A DNA stretch of 12,767 nucleotides from Acidimicrobiia bacterium (GCA_018882825.1 VERC01000039.1:1-12767), one strand, 5' to 3'; counted from the first letter of the stretch, positions 1-7,083 are shown. Numbers and translations are program-made. Notes: generated by a model from the sequence alone, not told the origin.

Positions 1-22
1 CACCCCCCCCGAGGCTTAGGCG

Positions 23-244
23 GTGGCGGTGAACGCCCCCGCCGTGGCCCCCACGGCCACGGGATTCCTCACGGTGTATCCATCGGGGGTGGGGCGTCCG
101 GTGGCCTCGAGCCTCAACTTCGTGCCGGGTCAGGTCGTGCCCAATCTGGTGGTCTCGGGGCTCGGGGCCGATGGGCGACTGGCCATCTACAACTTCACCG
201 GGTCGACCGAGGTGGTGGTCGACATCGTCGGGTGGTACGGCTGA
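23..244 (+). CDS. C-terminal fragment of a surface/secreted repeat-domain protein (possibly broken)
   Basis: The 73 codons match the end of a beta-rich domain common in large extracellular proteins of Acidimicrobiia and other actinobacteria: a GFLTVYPSG strand, then ASSLNFVPGQVVPN, then VVVDIVGWYG at the C-terminus. Such domains normally sit at the end of long secreted proteins, so this should be only a tail. However, the same frame carries a TAG at 17-19, and the codons before it (reading T-P-P-E-A) and after it (A-V-A-V-N) look like one continuous domain. The GTG at 23 is merely the first possible start after that stop; it has no Shine-Dalgarno site and no signal peptide follows it. The gene is therefore either a pseudogene remnant or affected by a sequence error near the C8 run at 3-10. 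No enzymatic function is evident; a role in surface adhesion or cell-wall binding is family-level guesswork. Confidence 0.5.
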   Translation: MAVNAPAVAPTATGFLTVYPSGVGRPVASSLNFVPGQVVPNLVVSGLGADGRLAIYNFTGSTEVVVDIVGWYG

Positions 245-251
245 GCCCGGT

Positions 252-286
252 TTGTCCATCGAACACATGTTCGATACCATGCTCCC
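252..286 (+). promoter_or_regulatory. dnaE2 core promoter, leaderless
   Basis: A -35-like TTGTCC at 252-257 is separated by exactly 17 bp from a -10 TACCAT at 275-280. The dnaE2 ATG at 287 lies 6 nt beyond the -10, where transcription would be expected to start, and there is no Shine-Dalgarno site. The mRNA is therefore probably leaderless. This is inferred from spacing and sequence only. Confidence 0.65.
259..274. promoter_or_regulatory. LexA operator (SOS box)
   Basis: The 16 bp read TCGAACACATGTTCGA: perfect TCGAAC and GTTCGA half-sites around four central bases, which is the actinobacterial LexA consensus. The box fills almost the whole spacer between the -35 and -10 of dnaE2, so bound LexA would block RNA polymerase directly. 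DnaE2 is a known SOS-induced gene in actinobacteria, so site and target agree. I saw no second such site in the window. Confidence 0.9.
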
Positions 287-3200
287 ATGGGGTGGCGGAA
301 TCCGCCGGTGTCGTGGTCCGAACTCGAACGGGCCCTGTCCGACAGTGGTCCCGTCGCGCCCCTCGTGCCTCCGGCCCCGGTCCGCCCCTCGGCCGAGGCG
401 GCCGGTCCGCCCGATCCACCCGGTGACGGTTCCGATGCGCCGGCCTGGTCCCGACGACGGGAGCCCTATGCGCCGCCGGCCCTCGTGCGTCGTCATCCGA
501 CGGTGCCCTACGCCGAACTGCACTGTCATTCGCAGTTCTCCTTCCTCGACGGGGCCAGCCCGCCCGAGGCTCTGGTGGAGGAGGCCGTCCGTCTCGGACT
601 GGGTGGCCTGGCCCTGACCGATCACGACGGCCTGTACGGCATCGTGCGCTTCGCCGAGGCGGCGCGGGCCGTCGGTCTGCCCACCGTGTTCGGCGCCGAA
701 CTCACCCTCGGTCGCACCACGCCACCGGTGGGGGATCCCGATCCCGGCGGACCGCGGTCGTCGGCCGGGCGCTCCGTCGAGGGGAGCGAATCGCATCTGG
801 TGGTGTTGGCCCGCGATCCACGCGGGTACGCGCTGTTGTCGCGTGCCATCAGTGAGGCACAACTGCGCGGCGAGAAGGGTGCGCCGCGTCTCGCGCTCGA
901 ACAGTTGGGCGCGCTGGCCGGGGTCGACGCGCCATCGGCCGATCGCGGACGTTGGCTGGTGCTCACCGGTTGTCGGAAGGGAGCGGTGGCCGCGGCGCTC
1001 GACGCGCACGGTCCGGCGGCGGCCGCCGATCGACTGGCACGACTGATCGAGGTGTTCGGGCGCGAGCACGTGGCCGTGGAGTTGTGGGATCACGGCCATC
1101 CACTCGATTCGGTCCGCAACGACGCGTTGGCGCAGATCGCCCTGCGCGCCGGTGTCGATCCGATCGCCACCACCAACGCGCACTACGCCACTCCGGCGCA
1201 GCGGCCACTGGCCACCGCGCTGGCCGCAGTGCGGGCCCGGTGCAGTCTCGACGAGATCGACGGATGGCTCCCGGCGGCGGCCGGAGCCCATCTGCGCTCG
1301 GGGGCCGAACAGGCCCGGCGGTTCGCTCGCACCCCGGGAGTGGTCGAGCGGGCGGCGGAGCTGGGGGCGCAGTGCGCGTTCGACCTGTCGCTGGTGGCCC
1401 CGGCGCTCCCCCCGTTCCCCTGTCCGGACGGACTCGACGAGATGGGGTGGCTGCGGCGTCTCACCGAGCGCGGGGCGGAGCGTCGGTACGGGCCGCGTGG
1501 GCGTGAACGCGTACCCGGGGCCTGGGCCCAGATCGATCACGAGCTCGACGTCATCGAACGGTTGGGCTTCCCGGGGTACTTCCTCATCGTCCACGACATC
1601 GTGGAGTTCTGTCGAGCCAACGACATCTACTGCCAGGGGCGCGGTTCGGCCGCCAACTCGGCGGTCTGCTTCGCCCTCGGGGTCACCAAGGCCGATGCCG
1701 TGCAACTCGGTCTGTTGTTCGAGCGGTTCCTGTCACCCGAGCGCGACGGTCCACCCGACATCGACATCGACATCGAATCGGGACGGCGGGAGGAGGTCAT
1801 CCAGTACGTCTACGCGACGCACGGACGTCACTACGCCGCGCAGGTGGCCAACGTCATCACCTACCGCCCCCGCTCGGCGGTGCGCGACATGGCTCGTGCC
1901 CTCGGCTACGCGCCGGGTCAGGCCGACGCATGGGCGAAGCAGGTGGACCGTCATGGATCGATCGGGGCATGGTCCGACGACGTCGATCGCATCCCCGAGA
2001 CCGTGGTGGATCTCGCCGTCCAGGTCGAACACGCGCCACGTCATCTCGGCATCCACTCCGGCGGCATGGTGCTGTGCGACCGACCCATCATCGAGGTCTG
2101 CCCGGTGGAATGGGCCCGTCGCGAGGGACGCAGCGTGCTCCAGTGGGACAAGGACGACTGCGCCGCGGCCGGACTGGTGAAGTTCGATCTCCTCGGACTG
2201 GGCATGCTCACCGCACTGCACCACACGGTGGATCTCGTCGCCGATGCGCATGCGCTCACGATCGATCTCGCCGAACTCCCGCAGGACGACGCGGTCTACG
2301 ACATGTTGTGCGCCGCCGACTCGATCGGGGTCTTCCAGGTCGAGAGTCGGGCCCAGATGGCGACCCTCCCGCGTCTGCGACCCCGCACCTTCTACGACCT
2401 GGTCGTCGAGGTGGCACTCATCCGGCCCGGCCCCATCCAGGGTGGTTCGGTGCATCCCTACATCCGTCGGCGCAACGGACTGGAACCGGTCACCTACCTG
2501 CACCCCCTGCTCGAGAACTCGCTGGCCAAGACGCTCGGGGTGCCGCTGTTCCAGGAACAGTTGATGCAGATGGCGATCGATGTCGCCGGGTTCACGCCCG
2601 GGGAGGCCGATGAACTGCGCCAGGCCATGGGGTCGAAGCGCAGCACCGAACGCATGGAGCGACTGCGCGGTCGTCTGTACGACGGCATGGCGGAACGGGG
2701 CATCGTGGGTGACACCGCCGATCGCATCTACGAGAAGCTCGCCGCCTTCGCCAACTTCGGATTCCCCGAGAGCCACTCGGTGTCGTTCGCCTATCTCGTC
2801 TACGCCAGCGCGTACCTCAAGCGCTGGTTCCCCGCGGCGTTCTGCGCCGGACTGTTGAATGCACAGCCGATGGGGTTCTACTCACCGCACACACTGGTGG
2901 CCGATGCCCGGCGTCACGGGGTCGACGTGCGCACCCCCGACCTCCATGCCTCCGGGGTCGATGCCGTCCTCGAATGGGATGGCGACATGGTGCCGGTCGA
3001 CGCCCTGCCGAGTGCGCCCGATCCCGGCGTGCCCCAACCGGCCGTGCGACTGGGTCTGTCGTCGGTCCGGTCGGTGGGTGAGGAACTGGCCACCGCCATC
3101 GTGGACGCTCGCGACATCGACGGTCCGTTCGCGTCGCTCGACGATCTCGCCCGTCGGGTCGACATCCCCCGCCACGCGTTCGAGGCCCTCGCCACCGCCG

Positions 3201-3757
3201 GTGTGTTCTCCCGGTGCACCGACCGAGACGGCGCGACCCTCGACCGCCGACGGGCCCTGTGGGTGGCGGGGGCGGTGGCCGCCACCGGTGCCGATCGTCT
3301 GCCCGGGATCGTCACCGGTCTCGACGCACCGACCCTGCCCGGACTGTCCGAACGTGAACTGGCCGGGGCCGACCTGTGGGCCACCGGCGTGGCCCCCGAC
3401 GGACATCCCACCCGGTTCGAGCGCGACCGTCTCGCCACTCTCGGGGTGCTCACCGCCGCCGAGCTGCGCACCGCCCCGGCCGATGCCCGCGTGCTGGTCG
3501 GGGGAGTGGTCACGCACCGTCAGCGTCCGGCCACGGCCCGGGGTGTCACCTTCCTGAACCTCGAGGACGAGACCGGACTCATCAACGTCGTGTGTTCGCC
3601 CGGACTGTGGCGGCGTCATCGACGGGTGGCCCGCACCGCCCCCGCCCTGTTGGTCCGGGGCCGCCTGGAACGGGTCGACGGTGTGCTCAACGTGGTCGCC
3701 GATCGTCTGGAACCGTTGACGGTGGAGGGTCGGCACCGCGCCCGCGACTTCCGCTGA
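287..3757 (+). CDS. dnaE2: Error-prone DNA polymerase DnaE2 (ImuC), SOS translesion polymerase
   Basis: This is a C-family DNA polymerase of 1156 aa, a usual length for DnaE2, which performs mutagenic translesion synthesis after DNA damage together with ImuA'/ImuB and the beta clamp. The start is supported by the N-terminus MGWRNPPVSWSELERAL, which closely resembles mycobacterial DnaE2. The PHP domain covers about residues 75-330, with ELHCHSQFSFLDGA at 77-90 and TDHDGLYG at 111-118. The polymerase core has the catalytic aspartates D491 and D493 in PDIDID and D634 in VKFDLLGLGML. It also has GRGSAANS (451-458) and the finger-region motif FANFGFPESHS (821-831). Helix-hairpin-helix-type sequence lies around 920-975, and an OB fold at about 1068-1145 includes FLNLEDETGLINVV. 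The tail ends RARDFR, as is typical of DnaE2. No active-site residue appears lost. No imuA' or imuB is visible nearby. A LexA box lies immediately upstream. Confidence 0.96.
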   Translation: MGWRNPPVSWSELERALSDSGPVAPLVPPAPVRPSAEAAGPPDPPGDGSDAPAWSRRREPYAPPALVRRHPTVPYAELHCHSQFSFLDGASPPEALVEEAVRLGLGGLALTDHDGLYGIVRFAEAARAVGLPTVFGAELTLGRTTPPVGDPDPGGPRSSAGRSVEGSESHLVVLARDPRGYALLSRAISEAQLRGEKGAPRLALEQLGALAGVDAPSADRGRWLVLTGCRKGAVAAALDAHGPAAAADRLARLIEVFGREHVAVELWDHGHPLDSVRNDALAQIALRAGVDPIATTNAHYATPAQRPLATALAAVRARCSLDEIDGWLPAAAGAHLRSGAEQARRFARTPGVVERAAELGAQCAFDLSLVAPALPPFPCPDGLDEMGWLRRLTERGAERRYGPRGRERVPGAWAQIDHELDVIERLGFPGYFLIVHDIVEFCRANDIYCQGRGSAANSAVCFALGVTKADAVQLGLLFERFLSPERDGPPDIDIDIESGRREEVIQYVYATHGRHYAAQVANVITYRPRSAVRDMARALGYAPGQADAWAKQVDRHGSIGAWSDDVDRIPETVVDLAVQVEHAPRHLGIHSGGMVLCDRPIIEVCPVEWARREGRSVLQWDKDDCAAAGLVKFDLLGLGMLTALHHTVDLVADAHALTIDLAELPQDDAVYDMLCAADSIGVFQVESRAQMATLPRLRPRTFYDLVVEVALIRPGPIQGGSVHPYIRRRNGLEPVTYLHPLLENSLAKTLGVPLFQEQLMQMAIDVAGFTPGEADELRQAMGSKRSTERMERLRGRLYDGMAERGIVGDTADRIYEKLAAFANFGFPESHSVSFAYLVYASAYLKRWFPAAFCAGLLNAQPMGFYSPHTLVADARRHGVDVRTPDLHASGVDAVLEWDGDMVPVDALPSAPDPGVPQPAVRLGLSSVRSVGEELATAIVDARDIDGPFASLDDLARRVDIPRHAFEALATAGVFSRCTDRDGATLDRRRALWVAGAVAATGADRLPGIVTGLDAPTLPGLSERELAGADLWATGVAPDGHPTRFERDRLATLGVLTAAELRTAPADARVLVGGVVTHRQRPATARGVTFLNLEDETGLINVVCSPGLWRRHRRVARTAPALLVRGRLERVDGVLNVVADRLEPLTVEGRHRARDFR

Positions 3758-3780
3758 TGCCCGTCCGCCCGTGATCCACC

Positions 3781-3796
3781 CGTGGTCGCGACCACG
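3781..3796. promoter_or_regulatory. Perfect 16-bp palindrome, candidate operator of the DoxX gene
   Basis: CGTGGTCGCGACCACG is a perfect inverted repeat with no central gap. It ends 4 bp before the TACCAT at 3801-3806, so it occupies the -35/-10 spacer exactly as the LexA box does upstream of dnaE2. That position suggests a repressor operator of unknown cognate regulator. It lies 24 nt past the dnaE2 stop, so a terminator is the alternative, but there is no loop and no T-run after it. Confidence 0.5.
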
Positions 3797-3800
3797 CTCC

Positions 3801-3806
3801 TACCAT
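3801..3806 (+). promoter_or_regulatory. -10 element of the DoxX gene
   Basis: TACCAT is identical to the -10 hexamers proposed for dnaE2 and the thioesterase gene. Transcription would begin near 3813, giving a leader of about 46 nt that contains a Shine-Dalgarno site. No clear -35 is seen at 17 bp spacing. Confidence 0.5.
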
Positions 3807-3848
3807 GCCCTACGCCGTTCCGGTCGCCACGAGGGCGGTCCCCACGAC

Positions 3849-3853
3849 AGGAG
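3849..3853 (+). promoter_or_regulatory. Shine-Dalgarno site that fixes the DoxX start
   Basis: AGGAG lies 5 nt before the ATG at 3859. This favours 3859 over the in-frame ATG at 3805, which overlaps the -10 hexamer and would not be transcribed from that promoter. Confidence 0.75.
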
Positions 3854-3858
3854 TCCAC

Positions 3859-4416
3859 ATGCTGACCATGACCATGGAGCACGCATCGAACCCGATGTTC
3901 GACACCACCGCATTGAATCTCGGTCTCCTCATCATCCGTGTCACCGTCGGTCTCACCATCGCCACGCACGGACTCAACAAGATCTTCGGTGGCGGCAAGA
4001 TCGCCGGCACCGCCGGATGGTTCGCCTCGATCGGGATGCGCATGCCCCTGGCCAATGCGTGGATGGCGGCGCTCACCGAGATCGGCGCCGGCGCGCTGTT
4101 GGCCCTCGGACTGCTCACTCCGTTGGCCGCCGGTGGTCTCATCGCCGTGATGATGGTGGCGATGATCACCTCCCACATCCGCAACGGATGGTTCATCTTC
4201 AAGCCGAACGGCGGCGGCATCGAGTACGTGGTGGTGCTCGCGTTGGTCAGCCTCGGAGTGGCCGTGACCGGACCCGGCGAGTGGTCGCTCGATCACTCGC
4301 TCAAGATCCACTGGATGGGCACCACCGGACTGGTGATCGCGCTGATCGCCGGTCTCGGCGGCGCAGCGTTGCAACTGGCCGCCTTCTGGCGACCCCCGAA
4401 GCCCGCGGCGGCCTGA
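3859..4416 (+). CDS. DoxX-family integral membrane protein
   Basis: The product is a 185-aa membrane protein of the DoxX/DoxD-like family. Hydrophobic segments fall at about 20-37, 68-89, 91-107, 121-138 and 155-176. Family hallmarks are the first-helix pattern LGLLIIRVTVGLTIATHGLNK, followed by a glycine-rich turn (FGGGK, 43-47), and the second-helix ALTEIGAGALLALGLLTPLA. Biochemical function in this family is poorly defined; some members have been linked to thiol or redox stress membrane complexes in mycobacteria, so a redox-related role here is only an inference. The start at 3859 is chosen from the AGGAG Shine-Dalgarno site. Its stop abuts the stop of the convergent alcohol dehydrogenase gene. 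It is probably monocistronic and may be controlled through the 16-bp palindrome in its promoter. Confidence 0.85.
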   Translation: MLTMTMEHASNPMFDTTALNLGLLIIRVTVGLTIATHGLNKIFGGGKIAGTAGWFASIGMRMPLANAWMAALTEIGAGALLALGLLTPLAAGGLIAVMMVAMITSHIRNGWFIFKPNGGGIEYVVVLALVSLGVAVTGPGEWSLDHSLKIHWMGTTGLVIALIAGLGGAALQLAAFWRPPKPAAA

Positions 4417-5460
4417 TCAGGGAACGATGACGGCGCGACCCTGCAACGTGCCGTCGACCATCTTCGTGTAGACCTCGCCGGCCCGGTCGAGCGGGTAGGT
4501 CTCGGCATGCACGCGGAACCCGTCACTGCGAGCCAGGGCCAGCAGTTCGCCCAGTTCGGTCACCGACCCCCAGTAGGTGCTCTGCACGCTGCACTCGTAG
4601 GGGAAGGTGAAGAAGCTGAACGGCAGCGTCCCACCACCCACACCGACCACGGTCAGTCGACCGAGCGGGGCGACCACCGCGGCGGCGAGGGCCAACGTGT
4701 CGTCGTAGCCACAGATGTCGAGTACGACCTCGGCGCCGCGACCGCCGGTGAGACCGCGGATCTCGGCGGCGGCATCGGGACCGGTGACGACGGTGTGGTC
4801 GGCACCCAGTCCGGCCACCACGGCGAGGGCCGACTCGCGCTGGTCGACGCAGATCACCTTCGTCGGTGACAACGCCTTGAGGAACTGCACGGCGAGGTGG
4901 CCGAGGCCACCGGCTCCGATCACCACAGTGGTGGAACCCGGCACCAGAAGCGGCAGACATCCCTTGATGGCGTGATAGGGGGTGAGGCCCGCGTCGGTGA
5001 GCGGGGCCGCGTCGGCCGGGGTCATGTCGTCGAGGGGCACGAGGTAACGGGCGGCCGGCACCAACAGGTACTCGGCCATGCCGCCATCGACCGACAGCCC
5101 CGGTCCCGAGGCCGAGATGTGCAGGCAGTAGTTCTCCATGCCCTTGCGGCAGTTCATGCACTGGCCGCAACCCCATGCGCCGTAGACGGCCACGGGGGCA
5201 CCGACCTCCAGCCCGGGGGTGGGCAGCGTGCCGGGACCGAAGGCCTCGATCCATCCGGCGTTCTCGTGACCGAGGGTCATGGGGACCTCGCGCCGACCGG
5301 CGGCGGAGAACTCCATGAGGCTGATGTCGCTGTGGCAGGCGCCGGCGCCACCGATGCGCACGAGGACCTGTCCCGGACCCGGATCGGGTTGGCTCACGTC
5401 GTTGAGGGCGGTGGTGGCCGCCACCTCCGCCGAACCGCCCAGCAGTTGGAACGCCTTCAT
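4417..5460 (-). CDS. Zinc-dependent NAD-type alcohol dehydrogenase (ADH-A-like)
   Basis: This 347-aa medium-chain dehydrogenase/reductase oxidises alcohols or reduces carbonyl compounds in the cytoplasm. Catalytic zinc residues are C42 (in GACHSDI), H65 and E66 (in GHE), with D156 in LTDAGLTPYHAIK as probable further ligand. The structural-zinc loop is intact, with C98, C101, C104 and C112. The Rossmann nucleotide motif GAGGLG is at 182-187, and D206 after the next strand favours NAD(H) over NADP(H). Overall the sequence strongly resembles the Rhodococcus secondary alcohol dehydrogenase ADH-A, including the YWGSVTELGELL region; the true substrate cannot be read from sequence. The start ATG is preceded by a GAGGGGGAG Shine-Dalgarno site. 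The gene lies 49 nt downstream of the PEBP-like gene on the same strand and may be co-transcribed with it. Confidence 0.93.
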   Translation of the reverse strand: MKAFQLLGGSAEVAATTALNDVSQPDPGPGQVLVRIGGAGACHSDISLMEFSAAGRREVPMTLGHENAGWIEAFGPGTLPTPGLEVGAPVAVYGAWGCGQCMNCRKGMENYCLHISASGPGLSVDGGMAEYLLVPAARYLVPLDDMTPADAAPLTDAGLTPYHAIKGCLPLLVPGSTTVVIGAGGLGHLAVQFLKALSPTKVICVDQRESALAVVAGLGADHTVVTGPDAAAEIRGLTGGRGAEVVLDICGYDDTLALAAAVVAPLGRLTVVGVGGGTLPFSFFTFPYECSVQSTYWGSVTELGELLALARSDGFRVHAETYPLDRAGEVYTKMVDGTLQGRAVIVP

Positions 5461-5463
5461 GAT

Positions 5464-5472
5464 CTCCCCCTC
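5464..5472 (-). promoter_or_regulatory. Ribosome binding site of the alcohol dehydrogenase gene
   Basis: On the minus strand GAGGGGGAG lies 3 nt before the ATG that starts at 5460. This marks the gene as led by an ordinary Shine-Dalgarno site, unlike many neighbours. A TAGAAC at 5489-5494 could be a weak -10, but its last base is off consensus. Confidence 0.65.
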
Positions 5473-5509
5473 GTGATCGTGTCGTCTGGTTCTAGCGCGA
5501 TCGGCCGGT

Positions 5510-6145
5510 TCAGGGTCGCGTGTAGGTGCCGGTCACGACCGAGACCGATGTCGATCGGGCGATGACCGCGTCGACCTGTGCCCGGCTCGACTCGGCGGTG
5601 AGGCCCGAGGGCTGGGTCAACGCGTGGAGGGCGAACTCGTAGGTGCCGGTGCCCTCGACCGGGCATGGTCCCGACCACCGGGTCGTGCCCGAGCTGTTGG
5701 CGATCGGCACGGCACCGCTCGGCACTCCGCCCTGGGGCACCGACGCCGTCGACGGACCGAGCCCGGCGAGGATCCACAGCGAACGCGATGGGCGATCCCG
5801 ATCGGTGACGAGCAGGACCATCTCGACCGTGCCGGTCGGGACGCCGTTGATCGCCAGCGGCGGTGAGGTGTCGGCTCCGTCGCACGTGTAGGCCCGGGGG
5901 ATCGAGCCACCCCGGGGCCACGCGGAGGTGGTGAGGGCGAACGACGTGCCCCGCATCACCGCCCCTTCGGTGCTCGAGACGCCGGCGCCGCCGGTGGTGG
6001 AGGTCGATCCCGTGTTCTGGCGGGCCGGGGCGGTGGCGCCCGGCGCCGGTTCCCGCAGGGTGCGTCCGCTGGTGCCGCAGGCCGAGAGGAGCAGGGCGCT
6101 GGTCACCATGACCACGGCGAGCCAGCCTCGGGTCGTCGGTCGCAT
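5510..6145 (-). CDS. PEBP/YbhB-YbcL-like lipoprotein
   Basis: The product is a 211-aa predicted lipoprotein. Residues 1-23 form a signal peptide with lipobox LSAC and lipid-attachment C23, and a Ser/Thr/Gly-rich linker runs to about residue 62. The rest is a phosphatidylethanolamine-binding-protein-like domain of the YbhB/YbcL type: RGTSFALTTSAW, GSIPRAYTCDGADTSPPL (80-97), VTDRDRP (113-119), SGPCPVEGTGTYEFALHAL (158-176). C88 and C161 could form a disulfide outside the cell. Two usual pocket histidines appear missing: the HW pair is L123-W124, and the HRY segment reads GTY. Anion or lipid binding may therefore be lost or changed. Bacterial members have no firmly established general function. 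The promoter faces that of mca; the alcohol dehydrogenase gene follows on the same strand. Confidence 0.85.
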   Translation of the reverse strand: MRPTTRGWLAVVMVTSALLLSACGTSGRTLREPAPGATAPARQNTGSTSTTGGAGVSSTEGAVMRGTSFALTTSAWPRGGSIPRAYTCDGADTSPPLAINGVPTGTVEMVLLVTDRDRPSRSLWILAGLGPSTASVPQGGVPSGAVPIANSSGTTRWSGPCPVEGTGTYEFALHALTQPSGLTAESSRAQVDAVIARSTSVSVVTGTYTRP

Positions 6146-6158
6146 GCGGTCGAGACTA
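6146..6158 (-). promoter_or_regulatory. -10 of the PEBP-like gene, probably leaderless
   Basis: On the minus strand TAGTCT (6153-6158) is followed by 7 nt and then the ATG at 6145. There is no Shine-Dalgarno site in between, which fits a leaderless mRNA. No convincing -35 hexamer is seen. Confidence 0.5.
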
Positions 6159-6170
6159 TGCCCGACGCGT

Positions 6171-6202
6171 CGACCTCCGGACTCGCCCGTGACCCGAGGT
6201 CG
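6171..6202. repeat. Inverted repeat centred between divergent PEBP and mca promoters
   Basis: CGACCTC at 6171-6177 and GAGGTCG at 6196-6202 are 7-bp inverted arms separated by 18 nt. Their centre (about 6186.5) is within about 1 bp of the midpoint between the two proposed -10 elements, so each arm lies near the -35 region of one promoter. It could be a shared regulator site, but 7-bp arms in GC-rich DNA can arise by chance. Confidence 0.35.
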
Positions 6203-6216
6203 GGCGGCGCGACCGA

Positions 6217-6228
6217 TAGCGTGCCGCC
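6217..6228 (+). promoter_or_regulatory. -10 of mca, probably leaderless
   Basis: TAGCGT at 6217-6222 fits TANNNT and is followed by 6 nt (GCCGCC) and the GTG start at 6229. The absence of a Shine-Dalgarno site supports a leaderless transcript. The -35 region (CCGAGG around 6194-6199) is weak. Confidence 0.5.
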
Positions 6229-7083
6229 GTGGCCGACCGGTGTCTGCTCTCCGTGCATGCGCATCCCGATGACGAGGCGTCGAAGGGTGCCTCGACCGTG
6301 GCGCGCTACAAGTCCGAGGGCGTGCGGGCCGTGCTGGTCACCTGCACCGGAGGCGAGGAGGGCGACATCCTCAACGCGGCGATGGATCGTCCCGAGATCC
6401 GCGCCGACCTCGCCGCAGTGCGCATGCGCGAGCTCGAGCGATCGGCCGCCCTGATCGGGTACGACGACGTGGTGCTGCTGGGCTACCGCGATTCGGGGAT
6501 GCCCGACTCGGAGGCGAACGCCCGACCCGACGCCTTCGCCAACGCGGATCTCGACGAGGCCGTCGCCCGTCTGGTGGAGATCATCCGGCGGGAGCGCCCG
6601 CAGGTGATCCTCACCTACGGCGACGACCAACAGGGATACCCGCATCCCGATCACCTGCGCGTGCACGACATCTCGGTGCCGGCCTTCGAACTCGCCGGCG
6701 ATCCCGACTACCGCCCGGACCTCGGCGAATCGTTCACGCCGCTCAAGCTCTACTACTCGGTGTGGACGAGAGCGCGGGTGACGGCCATGCACGACAAGTT
6801 CCTCGAACTCGGACTCGACTCACCCTTCACCGAGGACTGGTTCACGCGTCCGCACCACGACGATCGGGTGACGACGACGATCGACATCGGACCGTGGTTC
6901 GATGTCCGACTGGAAGCGTTGCTGGCCCACGCCACGCAGGTCGATCCCGACTCGGCGTTCTGGTTCGGACTGCCCCGCGAGATCGCCCGCACCGTGCATC
7001 CCGTGGAGGAGTACATCCTCGCCCGCTCGCTGGTCGACACCGTCATCCCCGAGACCGATCTCTTCGCCGGGATCGAGCCATGA
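6229..7083 (+). CDS. mca: Mycothiol S-conjugate amidase Mca (PIG-L/LmbE zinc hydrolase)
   Basis: The 284-aa product belongs to the GlcNAc-PI de-N-acetylase-like zinc hydrolases and most resembles Mca, which cleaves the amide bond of mycothiol-toxin adducts to release mercapturic acids for export. The N-terminal motif SVHAHPDDEASKGA supplies zinc ligands H12 and D15 and the base D14. K19 is the residue typical of Mca, where the deacetylase MshB instead has a different small/polar residue. YPHPDH at 137-142 supplies the third zinc ligand (H142). TGGEEGDILNAAMD (40-53), RAHATQ-like LLAHATQVDP, and the C-terminal ETDLFAGIEP also match the Mca pattern. The GTG start gives the hydrophobic first strand directly before the motif. 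Mycothiol is specific to actinobacteria, supporting that origin. The gene heads an operon, sharing ATGA with the next gene. MshB is the less likely alternative. Confidence 0.9.
   Translation: MADRCLLSVHAHPDDEASKGASTVARYKSEGVRAVLVTCTGGEEGDILNAAMDRPEIRADLAAVRMRELERSAALIGYDDVVLLGYRDSGMPDSEANARPDAFANADLDEAVARLVEIIRRERPQVILTYGDDQQGYPHPDHLRVHDISVPAFELAGDPDYRPDLGESFTPLKLYYSVWTRARVTAMHDKFLELGLDSPFTEDWFTRPHHDDRVTTTIDIGPWFDVRLEALLAHATQVDPDSAFWFGLPREIARTVHPVEEYILARSLVDTVIPETDLFAGIEP

Noticed and set aside
2028..2039. TCGAACACGCGC inside dnaE2 as a second LexA site
   Set aside because: Only one half-site is present; the GTTCGA half is missing.
1733..2776. Long minus-strand open frame inside dnaE2
   Set aside because: It lies opposite the conserved polymerase core and has no recognisable motif, so it is a codon-bias shadow.
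3781..3796. Palindrome read as an intrinsic terminator of dnaE2
   Set aside because: Not excluded, but it has no loop and no T-run, and its position against a -10 fits an operator better.
3805..3858. Upstream ATG start for DoxX
   Set aside because: The ATG overlaps the -10 hexamer TACCAT and lacks a Shine-Dalgarno site; the ATG at 3859 has AGGAG at good spacing.
6762..7079. 5' extension of the four-TM protein in its own frame
   Set aside because: The extension overlaps conserved mca sequence; the ATG at 7080 in the ATGA overlap gives a sensible start.
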